Origin: Pyrocephalus nanus
Lineage: Eukaryota; Chordata; Aves; Passeriformes; Tyrannidae
Assembly (NCBI GenBank): GCA_038380795.1
Contig: CM076270.1
Coordinates: 16,155,001 to 16,219,000 of the forward strand
Reading direction: 5' to 3'
DNA length: 64,000 nucleotides
The position numbers and the translations under genes were made by a program. Numbering within the stretch: the stretch's first letter is position 1; the number at the start of each line of letters is the position of its first letter. The notes below the pieces were generated by a model. The model saw only the letters and a list, made by a program, of their open reading frames with translations. It was not told the DNA's origin and ran no database searches. This document shows positions 1 to 11,738 of the stretch, piece by piece.

Positions 1-1406
1 ACAGTTAGAAAAGCAGGTTCAGCCCCAGCTTTAGTGGAAGTAAAATAATTACTGGCTTGAATTTCCTGGTAGGGTGGGGTCTGCAGGAGGTTTCCTGAAA
101 ATGCACTCTCCTTGCCTCAAGTGCTCAAGCAGCATCCTGCTACTGAGAAGAGCTCCCAAGATCACCCCTCAGGGTGGCCCATGCACAAGTGGTCTGCATA
201 CAGTTCTTCTCCCTTGGAGCTGACTGAGCTTCTGTCCCCTTCCAACACTTAAATTACCCCTCTAGTTACCTCCAGCTTAATCAACTCTTTCAGTTTTGGA
301 TTTGAGTGCACTGGACTCTTGATACCTCACGGGCACAGGACAGCTTACAGCCTGGCAAGCCCTGCTCTTCGACAGCAAGTCCTTTTGTACCTCCTCAGGT
401 GTGTGTAGTAGGAAGAGAGGCAGCTGATCAGAGTGAGGCTGCCTTGGCTTATCATGCATGGGGATTGGGAGGTGCTGCCAGGGCCAACCTCCTCTCTGGG
501 CAGGAGCTGCAGGGACCTCATCCCTGGCAGGAGGCTGCTGCCCACCGGATCAGCTGAGGGAGAAGCACAGCTTTGCTTTCACATAGAAATTGTCTTTGCC
601 CTGAGGAAGAAGTCAGCATTCAGACTGCACAACCAGAGCTTTGCCCCCCTCCTCCCCGCATCCAAACACCCTTATCCACAAATTGCTGGAACAGCTGCTT
701 CACAAGGCTCCTCAAGGAGATGCAGCCTGTGGAGAAGGGCAGGCAAGGCCAGGAAAGCCCTGCTGAGCACAGTTCAGCACTGAGAAGATGTCTCCTCCCG
801 CCTGTGCGCATGGATCCCTGGGGGAAGGTGGGGCTGGGTGCAGCTCAGGCTATCTTGAGGTGTTGCTGGCACAGCTTGCCCAGTACTAAGTGCTACTAAG
901 AAATCAAACGCCCGGGTCCTTCTCGTGCAGCCCTTGCTCGGTCACGTAGCCCTGTGCCCATCTTCAGCTCAGGCAGCTATCGGGGCCGGAGCAAAGAGCG
1001 TATCTGTGCTGCCCACAGCCTGGGCCCCATGCCACGGGTAGGGAACGCCTGGCGTGGAAAGCCAGGGCACAAGAATTTGCTTTAATCGGATGTGCCGCGT
1101 TACTGGGACATTGCTTTAATGATTAGTGTAAAGGATGTTTGCTTCTGCCAGCAAACATTCACTGCTCAGACACTGCAGGGCAGCTAAAGTGATCCCTAAT
1201 CTGGTTTGGGCTGCTAAGACATTGGGCAGGGGAGGGAAGTCCACTGAGGGCAAAAATGGAGGTGGAGGGCTTTGTCCCAGGCATGGGAGCTGAGCCCTGA
1301 GGAGAAGGCAACCATCTACTGCCGCTGTCAGCAGCATTTCCCAAGATCAATTTCCAGGCCTAGCCTTTAGTTAAAAGTGAATGCCTTTAGGTCCTTGTCA
1401 GGCTAT
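1..1406. other. Left-edge non-coding stretch
   Basis: I see no exon with a recognisable protein segment on either strand here. Short ORFs are present, but none has family motifs or plausible splice borders. It lies downstream of the 3' end of ERFE, so it is probably intergenic. Confidence 0.5.
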
Positions 1407-1412
1407 TTTATT
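1407..1412 (-). terminator. Candidate ERFE polyadenylation signal
   Basis: AATAAA on the minus strand (tttatt on the plus strand), about 200 bp downstream of the ERFE stop codon. The spacing is reasonable for a short 3' UTR. The downstream cleavage region has not been verified. Confidence 0.5.
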
Positions 1413-1607
1413 ATCATCTTCTCCATGTTCATCTTCATCTGGTTCTGTAGCATGATCAGTATTGGACCAGACCACGGTTCCTGCAATCAGGAAGAGCAAA
1501 TGATCTTCCCTGGGCTTGGTGCTGAGCAGGGGGGATGCGATGGTGGCTGGCAGAGGGAAGGGTCTGGCTGCTTCTGGCACAGGTTCAGTGCCCTGCTTGG
1601 TGCCTCT

Positions 1608-3260
1608 TCACACCCCCAGCAGAACGGCGCTGAAATCGGAGCCGCTTCGAACAGTGAGGGGAGAGCTTGCAGAGTTCTCCACAAAAACAGAGGCATACTG
1701 CCCGGCCTGGGGGGAGAGAGGGCTTAGCAGGGCTGGGATACCTCCCTTGGGTACCAGGCACAGCCTGGCAGAGCCAAGGAGAGAGCTCTCCCCTGTGCGC
1801 AGCATCTGAGAGGTGGAGGAGCTGCCCCCACCCTTCTGGGAAAAGAACAGCACAAGCTTTAGGGCAGCCCAGCCACAGTCAGTGCTACAGTGCACCAAGC
1901 AGACCTCTCCCGAGTGTCCTTGGGGCTCGGAGAAGCAGACCTGCTGCCCAGCCCTGAGCTGGGGCTACGGAAGGCACCTTCCTGCCCAGTACTGTCCCCA
2001 GTGGTGCTGGCACTACTAACCTGCAGGTAAAGGACTCCGGTGACAGAGATGGTGAAAAGGTCACCCCTGCTTTCCAGCTGGGACGAAGTCTCCAAATTTC
2101 TGCAGAAGAGGGAGGGTGGTGCTGGGGAGAACACACCCCTTCTTTCCCAGGGCTGCTGGACTCCTTCCCCTTTCCCTGGCCCAGGGTCCCTGGCTTTGCC
2201 CTGCCATACCTGTTGTGCTGGCAGTGGGACTGCACACAGATGAGCACACGCAGGCGTGTCCCCCGGCACTTTACCCCCTGCCTCTTCCTCTGCGGCTCCC
2301 TGTGCACTGGGACAGAGCTGGGGATGAGAACCATCCCAGACCACCCCGCCAGGGCCGGGGGGCTGCCCAAGGGCTCACCAATATGCAGCGTGGTGCTGAA
2401 GGTGTAGTACCCTGCGGTGGGGGCTGTGTACTGCCCACTGGTCAGGTTCAGCCCTGGGCCGCGGTGAAACGTCTCCTCCCTCTCAGGCTGGGACAGGGAA
2501 TGGCTGGAGTTAGAGAATGAGCCCCTGTGCCTGGGCGGATGTCCCCGCAGACAGGGGAGATGGGCAGGCTGGGCACTAACGATGTAGAACAGCCGCAGCT
2601 CCTGTCGTGTTCTCTGCTCCACGGAGATGTCTTCGCGCGTCCGGCAGTGGAAGGCTGCTTCCACGCGATGATGGGCCCCGGCCCGGGGGCTGCGTTCTTC
2701 CTCTTCCTTACGCCCTTCCCAGGCTGTCCTCTGCTCCTTTGCCATTCCTGACCCCAACCCCCACAGCGTTAGGAAAGCACCTTCTCTTTTCCTGGCTCTG
2801 CCGACCACCCTACTGTGTCTCGGCCTGCTGGCCCCCCTGGCTCCCGCCCTGGCTTCCGACCCCCCACCCCGGTACCTCTGAGCAGGAGCTGCAGCTCCCT
2901 CAGCAGCTCCACGGGCACGGCGAGGGAGGCGGCGGGGGGGTCCGGGGCAGCCCCTGGCACACTGCCCTGCGCCGCAGCCGAGGGCGTTTTTCCTGCAGAG
3001 TGGCCGCCCGCCGGGGCCGTGGCCGCCTCTGCCCCGCCGCGGGCCCGACCGCCGCTCCCCCTCCCGGGGCTCCCGGCCAGCAGCATCCACGCCTGCCGGG
3101 GGTCCACGCCGGCCGCTCCTGGCCCTCTGCGTCCCATCGCCGCCGCCGCCCGTCCCGCAGCTGCTCCCGGGCCCGGCGGCTGCTCCCGAGCTGCCCGCGG
3201 GGGTTCGGCGCCGGTGCCGGCGGCACAGAGGAGCGCCAGGCACAACCCCGACAGCCGCAT
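1608..3260 (-). CDS. ERFE: Erythroferrone (C1q/TNF-related hormone), 6 coding exons
   Basis: Erythroferrone is a secreted C1q/TNF-family hormone made by erythroblasts that lowers hepcidin in the liver. My exon model (minus strand, 5' to 3') is 3260-2876, 2747-2581, 2487-2379, 2306-2210, 2099-2021 and 1706-1608. All borders are GT/AG and phases agree, giving 936 nt and 311 aa; the human protein is 354 aa. The start MRLSGLCLALLCAAG gives a signal peptide. Conserved segments are VDPRQAWML, VELLRELQLLL, VEAAFHCR, GPGLNLTSGQY, LFTISVTGVLYLQ and the C-terminal SGSDFSAVLLGV. The C1q-like domain occupies the last half. The collagen-like Gly-X-Y stretch of mammalian ERFE is not visible in exon 1, which is very GC-rich; small introns there could have been missed. 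KLHL30 lies upstream on the same strand, as in other amniotes. Confidence 0.9.
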
Positions 3261-4245
3261 CCCGCTGCCGCCGCCACCGGGAGGGCGGTCCCGGCGGTCC
3301 CGCCCCACTGCCAGGCTTTGCCCTCCGGGCGCGGGGACCTCCTCGCGTTTAAAACCCCGTATGGCCGTGGGGAGCAGCGCGGGGCTCCTGAAGTGGGAGG
3401 TGCCCACCCCGCCCTGGGCATGTTTAACGTTTCTAAAATAGAGAACAACCGAAGGCGGGACGGCTGAACCGTCCAGCCGTGCTGGCTGTAGGCCCGGCCG
3501 ACAGGGAAGCGTCACCCATCCCTCTGCCACTGGTGCCGGCAGAGACGGGACTGGACCAGCAGTCACCGCACCAGGAGCAGGAAGGCCCTCGGGTGCTGGC
3601 TGCTTCACCATGAGGGCGGATTGCTTCCCTGGGGTGCATGGTGTGTCTTACAGGAGAGAAACCGGGATTATGCACCTCGCCACAGGCTGATGGGCCACCT
3701 GAGGACAAAAAGCATCCAAAACGTGGCTTATCTCCTGTTATTCTGTGCCACAGGACACTGGGGCGGGTCCGACGCTTAAATCTTAGTCAGTGAGGTGCCG
3801 GAGAGCTTTGGGTGTTGGGCAAGAGATTCCCCTTTTGGGTGTTGGGCAAGAGATTCCCCTGGTCCCACGTGGGTTTCTCCATGCTGGCTGTCAGTGGAAT
3901 GGGGAAAGAGACCATAGCACCCAAGCAGCAACATCAGACTTTGATGGGACGGACCACACTCTGGGAGGCCATGTAATACCCTGAAAGCTTTAGGGTTTTA
4001 GAGGGGGGAAAAGGCAGTTCTAAAAAAAGCCCAACCAAACAAAAAAACAAACCACAAGCCAAAAGAAGTTAGCATTACCCTAAGCATGTTTATAAGGAAA
4101 AGCCTTTTCCGTGCAGTCGTGGGGAAACACATTCCTGCTGCCCCAGCCAGCCTGGCAGAGGGCTTTCCATCCCCCCCTCACAGGGCTGAACAGGCAGCGA
4201 GGAGATGCGAGAAGGGAACGTGTCTGCATAGGGCAACAGGCTCTC
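3261..4245. other. ERFE-KLHL30 intergenic region
   Basis: This holds the ERFE promoter side (a TTTAAA-type AT-rich motif on the minus strand near 3348-3354 is only a weak TATA candidate) and the 3' flank of KLHL30. I see no coding exon and no classic AATAAA on the minus strand below the KLHL30 stop. Confidence 0.4.
3810..3860. repeat. Two-copy 27-bp tandem duplication
   Basis: A 24-base segment beginning gggtgttgggcaagag occurs at 3810-3833 and again, identical, at 3837-3860, a period of 27 bp. It looks like a recent slippage duplication in intergenic DNA. Confidence 0.9.
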
Positions 4246-7200
4246 CTACCACCCGTGGTCACCCTGGAAAGCCTCTGTCCACTTGGAGGTGTCAATGAAG
4301 ATGGAGGAGGAGCTGTGGAAGAGCCAGAGGCAGGGCAGCGAGCCCTCCCGTGTCCAGAGGTCCTTGGTGCAGTCATACACCTCCATTTCTACCCGGTAGT
4401 CCCCATCCATGCCCTTCCAGTGGCCACCGGTGACAAAGAGACGGTCACCCAGTGCCACCATCCCTCCGTTCTCATGGAGCACATGCAGGAGCTGCACCTG
4501 TGTTGAGGGGCAGGGTGAGATGTTCAGGGACTCCTTGGTGACCTCCCACTCCCACTGCAGAGGACATCTATCCACCAGATGTGTCTCCCTGCCCCATCCT
4601 CTCTGTGAGGTTTGGGGGCCCCTGTTGCCTAGTGCAGGAGTGATGGGGGAGCAGGGGAAGAAGGACTGGGGCATCCTCAGCTCTGCAGGAATTAATAGAG
4701 CCAAGGGATGAGTGGGCAAGAGGGAGAAGGAGTGCTGGCACCCAGGGGGAGCAGGTGAGAAAACCCTCCCCACATCCCTGGGAGGGTAAGTGTGCCTGGC
4801 CCCACATCCCACAACCTTCTGCCAGATGTTGGCCTCCGGGTTGTAGACGTGGACCTTCTTGGTGTTGTCCCCAATGAGGTAGATGAGCCCGCGCAGGGTG
4901 GCACAGCGTGGGGCCGAGAGGTACTTGGGGATGAAGGGGGATGTGATCACACTCCACAAATCTGCAAGGAGCACGCATTAGCAGAGTGTCTCACCCTTGG
5001 CTCTCGATGCAGCTGCCAGTGACTGAAAAAGCATCGCCAAGCCCATGGCTATTTCAGGGGGAATTTGAAAGGGAGGAGGCAGAGTAGCCAGGCAGACAGA
5101 CGCCCACAGTCCCCACCCCAGGCAAGAGTCTTGCACAAAAAATAGAGGGAATGGGGATGTGGTTTGTAGTAGTGCTGCGGGATGGGGGAGAGGCTACCCA
5201 AGGAGGTGGCATTGTCACAGAGGGTTAGTTTCTTCCTAAGGCAGGCAGCCTCCCCCACCCTTATGCCCCAGAGATCCCACTCCAGTGAAGCTCAGCTCCA
5301 GCCTGTGTCAGATATCTGTGACTCAGGTCCATGCTGCAGGCATCCATGCTCCTGCTGGAGCCCTGTTCCCTGTGCCGCAGCCATCAGTGCCCCCTGTTAG
5401 CACCTGCTCGCATCCCACAGGACCATGCCTGGAAGCACAGGGGGTCAACTGCCTGGGGTGATCTCCCTCACCACCTTCTCCCCAGGACAGTGTTGGTGGG
5501 TCGTTGTGACAGGGTACACTCTCACCTTGGACAGGGTTGTAGCACTGCAGGGTGAGCGCGTTGTACTTGACGGCACAGGAGCCCACCAGGTAGAGCTTGC
5601 CCGAGCAGCTGGCGGCTGCAAAATTGCTCACGTACTTGGGGGCTGGGCTGATGGCACACCAGCTCTTGTTGTAGGGGTCATAGCGCTCCACCTCCACCAC
5701 GTCCACCGTCGTCCCTGCAGGGTGACAGGACGCTGCAGCCACCCCGCTGCTCTGGGCCACCCACGAACCCCCACCCTAGCAGCACCCACAGGGTCTTTGC
5801 AGCCTTACCCCCAATGACGTAGATCTCACCATTGAGGACAGCGCTGGTGTGGTTTGTCCGCGCTCTCAGCATGGAAGCGATGGGCTTCCAGAGGCTGTCC
5901 CTAGGGCAGAAGCACCATGCCTGGGTCGTTGACCAGGTGTCATTCTGGGACCCCCGAGAGCCACCTGGGGAGAGATAAGTCAGAGGGGCCACCGTCTCTG
6001 AGTGCAGCTGTCCCTGGGCATCTCTTGCCAGCGTCCAGATTTGCCAAAGCGGGCAGTAATTACAGGACTTTGCTCAGAGAGGAGCCCCTGGCCCCATGCT
6101 AGTGCCTTGTGCTCACATGTTTGTCCTCTGTCATCCATCCCTGCTCCTTGAAGATGTCTACCCTGCACCACCCTGGCACCTTACCTGTGACGTACACGTC
6201 GTTGTTCAGAGTCACCAGGGAAAAGCCCCATTTGTTGTAATCAGGGAAGTCGGGCAGAGCCATCCATCGCTCTGAAACCCAGCAGAGTCAAGCAATGACC
6301 TCCCAGCCAGTAATGGCACTTCTTAAGCCATCTCTGTTTCAATCCCATCCTCCACCCCAACCAGTGCCCCTCCAAACTGACACTAGTTTGGTAAGAGGTG
6401 GTTTTGGGGTAGACAGAGGGGGAAGTGGGCACTTACTACTTTTGGGGTTGTAGAAGGCAAAGTTCCTAGAGGCAGTTGGCATTTCCAGCTCCCTTCCCTC
6501 ATCTTCTCCATCCTCTAACACTCGGCCGCCAACCACCACCAGCACCTCCTCCAGCTTCTGTGGTGGGGTTGGGGTGTTCTTCAGGGCACCAGTGTTGCTC
6601 TGCCCCTGATGCAGAGGCCAGGGCAGGACTGTCAGGCTCCTCTCTCCTGGCTCGAGGAGTAGGGATTTGGGGGCAGGGGGTACCCACCATGGTGCGGGAT
6701 CGGGCAACAAGGGCCTTGCTGGCATCTGAGTCACGGACAAGGGGCTCAGTGGCAAGTAGGTTCTGCAAGTACTGGTCGGGCAGCGAGACCAGGTGGGTCA
6801 GCTCCAGCAGCTCGGGCAGGAACTGGGCTCGGGGCTCCGGGTCGTGGCGTACCCAGCGCAGCACAGCCTCGACCAGGCTCCGTTCCTCCTGCACCTGCAG
6901 CTGGTCATTGGAGAGGTAGATGGCCAACCTCTCCTTGGAGAGCTGGAGGAACTCCTCCTGCAGAGAAACGGCTTCAAAGTTCTCCTGCAAGAAAGACCAA
7001 GCCTTGGAGGAGACCTCAGGGCAGCCATGGCTCTCACCGAACTCACAGATACCTAGGCAGTTCGTGGCGTCCATCTGCTGCCGGAGGTAGCGGCTGCAGA
7101 CCTTCTGGATAGCAGGGAAGTGGAGCTGGCTGGAGGTCCGCATCAGCCCCTCCACGTTTCCTTGGTTGATGGTGACCTTCCCTGTGTAGGCGAAGTTGAG

Positions 7201-7461
7201 CAGCATCTCCAGCGCGCTGGGATCTACCTCCTTCAGCTCCACCCGTGCCGCGATGCTCTCCGCGAAGTCTCCGGAGAACATGGCATAGAAGTAATGGCTA
7301 CAGAGGGCCAGGACACCACGGTGGCAAGGGAACTCCTGCCCACTCACCACCAGTGTCACATCGGCCAGCTTAGGGTTGGTGCGCAGCTGCTGCAGCCCCT
7401 CCAGCACGCCCTGGGCGTGCGAAGGCAGGCAGAAGTCAAAGTCGTCCACGTTCCTCACCAT
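4246..7461 (-). CDS. KLHL30: Kelch-like protein 30 (BTB-BACK-Kelch), 7 coding exons
   Basis: A BTB-BACK-Kelch protein of the type that acts as substrate adaptor for CUL3 ubiquitin ligases; KLHL30 is known as a muscle-enriched family member. Exons (minus, 5' to 3'): 7461-6688, 6557-6437, 6271-6185, 5964-5809, 5714-5526, 4961-4816 and 4497-4246. All have GT/AG borders and matching phases, totalling 1,725 nt and 574 aa; the human protein is about 578 aa. The first coding exon carries the BTB domain ([20 protein letters not shown]) and the BACK domain ([12 protein letters not shown]). Exons 2-7 encode Kelch blades, with diagnostic pieces [26 protein letters not shown] and [13 protein letters not shown]. 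The protein ends [11 protein letters not shown]. The start [10 protein letters not shown] is the first ATG in frame with the BTB domain. Neighbours ERFE and ESPNL support the assignment. Confidence 0.95.
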
Positions 7462-8289
7462 GGTGCCGAGGATGGCCGCGGGGCCTGGCAGGCAGGCAGC
7501 ACCCGAGCAGAGCGAGGCGAGAGGTTCCCTGCCAGGAAAAGGCGATAGCGTCTCCCTTTTCCCCTGCCCCAGCACCCACCTTGCTTTACCAGCGCCCGAG
7601 TCACGGTTAGCAGTGGTGGCAGAAGTGCTCCCCTCAGCGTCCCCACTCCCAGGCCATGTTTTCTCCTCCCCACGGTGCAGCTGCCCTGCTGGGGCTGCGA
7701 CCGGCCTTCTGGGGGTGATTTGGGGTTGGGTTGAGCTCCCCCCGGCGCAGTCACTCCCGCTCTCACCAGTGCTCCACAGCCCCGGCCGGCCCGCGGGAAG
7801 GAAGCGGTCACTGTCCTGGCGCTGAGCAGGAACACGCCGCGCGACACGGGATTAGCCGGGAAGGGGGGCCACATACTATTTTTAGGTGGCACCTGGACAC
7901 TGCTCCCTGCTCTTAAAGGCACCGCACGGGCAGAGCCGTCGCCGCCGCCCATCCCGGTCGCCCCGCGGCGTTACTGCCTTTAGTAAAGTCTCCCCCTCGT
8001 GAGGGGGTCGGCTGGACACCGTGCCTGGGGGTACCCGCTCCCACTGCAGCCCCCTCCACCCTGTCTGAAGGCGGGGGTCCCCGCGATGCCCCTCCTCCCT
8101 CCCGCGGCCGGGACTGCCGGTGTAAATATAGGCCGTTATCTCACTCCGCGACGGCTGCAAACACGCGGCGGCAGCCGGGGACCGAGATATCCGACCCGGG
8201 GAAGGGGAAAATCGAAGCGCCCCCTTGCTCAGCAGTTTTCTCCATTGCCCTGGAAAACCTCGCTCAGCTGGAAGAGAACCGAGAAGGTG
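7462..8289. other. KLHL30 promoter and 5' UTR region, ESPNL 3' flank
   Basis: GC-rich intergenic DNA between the KLHL30 start and the ESPNL 3' end. Apart from the MEF2/E-box pair I see no recognisable coding exon. The 5' UTR exon structure of KLHL30 cannot be set from sequence alone. Confidence 0.4.
7876..7895. promoter_or_regulatory. MEF2 site next to an E-box upstream of KLHL30
   Basis: CTATTTTTAG at 7876-7885 fits the MEF2 consensus YTAWWWWTAR, and CACCTG (E-box, CAGGTG on the minus strand) follows at 7890-7895. The pair lies about 415 bp upstream of the KLHL30 start codon. Adjacent MEF2 and E-box sites are typical of muscle promoters, which fits the muscle expression known for KLHL30. 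Function here is inferred. Confidence 0.45.
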
Positions 8290-8295
8290 TTTATT
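8290..8295 (-). terminator. Candidate ESPNL polyadenylation signal
   Basis: AATAAA on the minus strand, about 40 bp after the ESPNL stop codon at 8336-8338, implying a very short 3' UTR. Confidence 0.55.
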
Positions 8296-8335
8296 GCATC
8301 CCGCGGCCTGCACAGCACACCGCAGCCCGCCAGCA

Positions 8336-10044
8336 TCAGTCCTCCAGGCTGAAGATCTCGGCCTCTCTCTCCTTCCAAAAGGCGAAGCTGCGATCGATGT
8401 AGCGGCAAATCTCTTCCCCCTCCTCCCTGGCCTCCCCCGGCCGCCGGGCCGGGCTCTGCGAGGACCCGAAGTACCGTGCCTTGATGTCGTCGAAGCCGTC
8501 GCGCCAGCTGCGCCTCCCAGCCGCGATCTCGTCGGTGACGGCGCGGTGGAAGGCGCGCACCGCCCGCCAGCCGTGCCGTCCCAGCTGCTCGAACACCTCG
8601 AAACAGAGCAGGTGGCGGCCGCGGCGCTCTTCGGGGGGCAGCTCCTGCTCCAAGATGCGGAAATAGCCCAGCATGAACATCTCCAGCGACAAGCTCTCGT
8701 ACTCGGCCGGGCCGCCCCCCGCCGCCGCCACGAACTGCTCTGGTGACAGCAGGGCACGGGCGGGGGGCGGTGGCGGGGGGCGGCGGGAGGCGACGTTCCG
8801 CCAGGCGCTCAGGAGCCTCTGAATGGCCACCCGCTGCCGCTCCAGGCGGGCCGCCCCCCTCTGCCCACTCCCCGCCGTCTCCCGAGGGTCCCCGGCGGCG
8901 GGCTGGGGGGGCGCGTACGCAGAGCGTCTCCAGTGGCTCAGGAAGAGCATCACGATCCGTTCCTTCCTCAGGCTGCCGCACACCGGCCCCGGCCCCGGCC
9001 CCGGCCCCGAGCCGCCGCCGTCAGAAAACGCCTCCTCGCAGCTGATGCCCGAGTCGCTTGCGGCCTCCGTTTCGCCGCCCCCGGCCGGCGCGGCCCCCGA
9101 CGCCCCCCAGGCGGGCTCGAAGGCGCCGCGCAAGCTGCGGACGCAGACTCCACATTGCCGGATCTCCCGCTGCGCCAGGCTGCCCGCCGGCTCCCGGCGC
9201 TGTCCGTCGGCGACAAGGGGAGCGGGGTCAGCGGTAGGGGCGGCGGCGACAGCGTGGGACCCCCACACCCCCTCGGCGTGGCCCAGCAGCGCGGCCAGGC
9301 TGCTGACGGCGCCGGCCAGGCGGCCGCACCAGAGGGGCAGGGGCTGCCCGGGGGCGGGCGGAGGGCTGCAGACGGAGATGCTGAGCAGCGGGCCGGGCAG
9401 GAGGGCGCGTAGCTCCCGCGCCAGGCGCCGCAGCTCGCCCTGGTACACCTCGCCGCGTCGCCGCAGCCGCAGGCTCTCCACCGCCCTCTCCAGCTGATGC
9501 AGGTCCGCCTCGGTCAGCAGCTCCCCGAAGGGGCCCAGCATGCCTTGGTGGGAGGGCGAGAAGCTCCAGGAGCTCGCATCCTGCGGAGACGCGCGGTTAG
9601 CGACCCCTGACCTCCCGCACCCCCTCCTCTCCCCGCGCCCCTCCTACCTGCCCTCCCGCCGTCTCGTCCCGCAGTCGGGCCCGCAGCCGCCGCACCATCA
9701 CCTGCCGCTTCCACTCAGGGATGAGCCGGCCTCGCTCGTCGTGCGTGGGCACAAGGGAGTCCACGTCGCCCTCCGCAGGGTCCGGCCCGGGGGGTCCAGC
9801 CGGCCCAGCCACCCCGTCCTGCGCGGATTAGAGTCACGGGGGCTCGAAGGACTAAACGGCGGCCGAGAGGAGGAGCCGGGGACCGCGGACCGAGACAGCG
9901 ACCTACCGGGTGGGCGAGGAAGGGCTCCGGGATCCTGGCCCGCTGCGAGGGCTTGCGCAACTTCAGCTCCGCCGGTACCAACCTGCTGGGCTCCATCCCC
10001 CGCAGGGCCGAGCAGCTGCTGGGGGCAGAGGCGCGGGCCTCCTC
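8336..10044 (-). CDS. ESPNL: Espin-like protein, 3' exons only (partial)
   Basis: ESPNL is a paralogue of the actin-bundling protein espin, found in hair-cell stereocilia. Three in-phase exons are clear on the minus strand: 10044-9907 ([19 protein letters not shown], the espin-type motif before the actin-bundling region), 9818-9648 ([20 protein letters not shown]) and 9580-8336 ([20 protein letters not shown], then a long C-terminal region with [15 protein letters not shown] and ending EAEIFSLED). They encode 517 aa. The N-terminal ankyrin repeats expected for the family are nowhere in the 64 kb. One further candidate is an 18-nt phase-0 microexon at 10417-10400 (FSPTPQ) with good AG and GT borders. 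The position next to KLHL30 matches amniote synteny. Whether the gene is truncated, rearranged or mis-assembled upstream is open. Confidence 0.88.
8985..9008 (-). repeat. In-frame (GGGGCC)4 hexanucleotide repeat
   Basis: Four perfect GGGGCC units on the coding strand inside the last ESPNL exon, translated as alternating Gly-Pro within [15 protein letters not shown]. Confidence 0.9.
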
Positions 10045-11425
10045 CTGCGGGAGGGCAGAAAAGGGGACGTGGGCCCCAACATTCCCAGGGCCCCCCAGGC
10101 GTGAGCAGCTGATGGGTGACCCGACATATCACCCCACTTCTTGAGGGGAACCCTTCCCAAGGTAGACCCACAGGTGGGTTTGCTTCCTTCAGAGAAGAAG
10201 CTGAGGAGTCCCCACTGCCCCCTCTCCCCCAGGGATGCACTGCAACGCCCCTGCAGCCAAAGGCCAAGCACAGGGCCACCTCATGGCCACCAACCCTTCT
10301 CCGGACATCCCATACCCCCAGCCTGCCCTCCCACTCCCTGGAGTGATGGGCGGGCATTCTCTGGGGACATGCCCACTGCTCCAGCCCCTGGGGTCTTACC
10401 TGTGGTGTGGGGCTGAACTGGCCGCTGGGGACCCCTGCCGAGGTTAGGGAGCCTGGTCCTGCCTGCCCTGCCCTGCCCTGCTCAGGGAACACCCAAAGGT
10501 GGGTGCAGCTGCACCCCCAAAGTCCCTGTGTGTGGAGGAATGAGCAATACGGGGTGGGAGGGGAGGCCAGAGTGGTAGGGCAGCCCTAGAGAGGGCAGGG
10601 GCCAGGGATGCAGCACTGGGGCAGGGCACAGAGGCACTGAGCAGCGTATTAATATTTGATGGGGCATCGAGTGGCAGCACCGGGGTTCGGGGGGTGGAAC
10701 TGGCAGTGTTCCTGGAGATAATGGCTCAGTGACTTGGCTCTGAGCCTTGTCCTGCTCCTGGGCTAATGAAAAATGGCTGAGGCTGGGGACAGAGAGGAAG
10801 CCTTTTGCATTGGCTGGCACTGAGGGCAGGTTCTGGCAGTGGGTGGGGGATCTTCAGCAGAGAGATCTGCTGTACCGCTGCCCAGGCATCTGTTACGGAT
10901 ATTGAGCCATGTTTGTGTTCTTCCCCTCTACCGCCATCCATTATATATGGCCAGGACAGACTTGTGGGGCTCACTTACATGTGAGAAATTTAATCGAGGG
11001 GCTGGAATAAAATCAAGAGGCAACAGATCACAGCCTATAAACATGGATGGGCTGGCAAGGATCCATTACAGATTCAGCCTCACAATCCCTCCCTGCCTAC
11101 AGCACAGGCTGACACTTGGCTGTCATGGGCAGATGACCCTATGCCATCAAGCAATAGACCTGCAGTGCCAGCACAGGTTATACTTCACTGTAGGAGGGGG
11201 GAATTTACTGAAAACCTTTTGACAAGTGGCTGTGGCAGGGCTGCCTCCCCAGGCTTAAGAGCTTCCCCCAGGATCACAGCCCACCACAGTGCAGGGGTGT
11301 GCAGGACCATGATAGGAGAGGGGAAGGTCTGCCGCAAACCTTCATCTCAGCCTCCTTCCTGACCATGGTCCTCAGGAAAGCAGAGAGTGGCTCCTACGGG
11401 ATCTGCTAAAAGAGTTCCAGGAGAT
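10045..11425. other. Region between ESPNL exons and the RING array
   Basis: No ankyrin-coding exon or other recognisable gene is visible. From roughly 11.23 kb onward the sequence becomes a diverged relative of the 3' flank found in every array unit (for example the segments around 11240-11330 and 11520-11660). Confidence 0.45.
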
Positions 11426-11512
11426 TCTCCCTTTTCCTTTCCTTTTCCCTCTCCCTTTCTTTTTCCCTTTCCTTTTCTTGTTCCTTTTCTGTTTCTTTTT
11501 CCTTTCCCATCC
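11426..11512 (+). repeat. Polypyrimidine tract
   Basis: An almost uninterrupted run of C and T with irregular CCTTTT/TTTCCC periodicity, just left of the array. The matching position in the array units lacks it, so it expanded only in this diverged flank. Confidence 0.85.
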
Positions 11513-11738
11513 CTGTAGGGATGAGCAAAGTGCCACAGAAGCTACCAGGGATGGGCCCGCTCCTCCAGATCCAACATATACATTTCTCCCTCTGTAGCAG
11601 TTCTTCACCCATATCCCACTCTCTTTCCAAGTTCCCACAGCTGCACCTCCGCATCCAACTCCCCCAGCCCTGCAGCAATGAGTAAACGAGCAGAAGAATC
11701 CAGCTGAGGCTCGTGTAGGAATAATGTGGGGGTTTAAT

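Noticed and set aside
1885..3243. A continuous 452-codon minus-strand ORF across ERFE.
   Set aside because: It runs through introns with clear GT/AG borders and changes frame relative to the conserved erythroferrone segments; the spliced model is in phase throughout.
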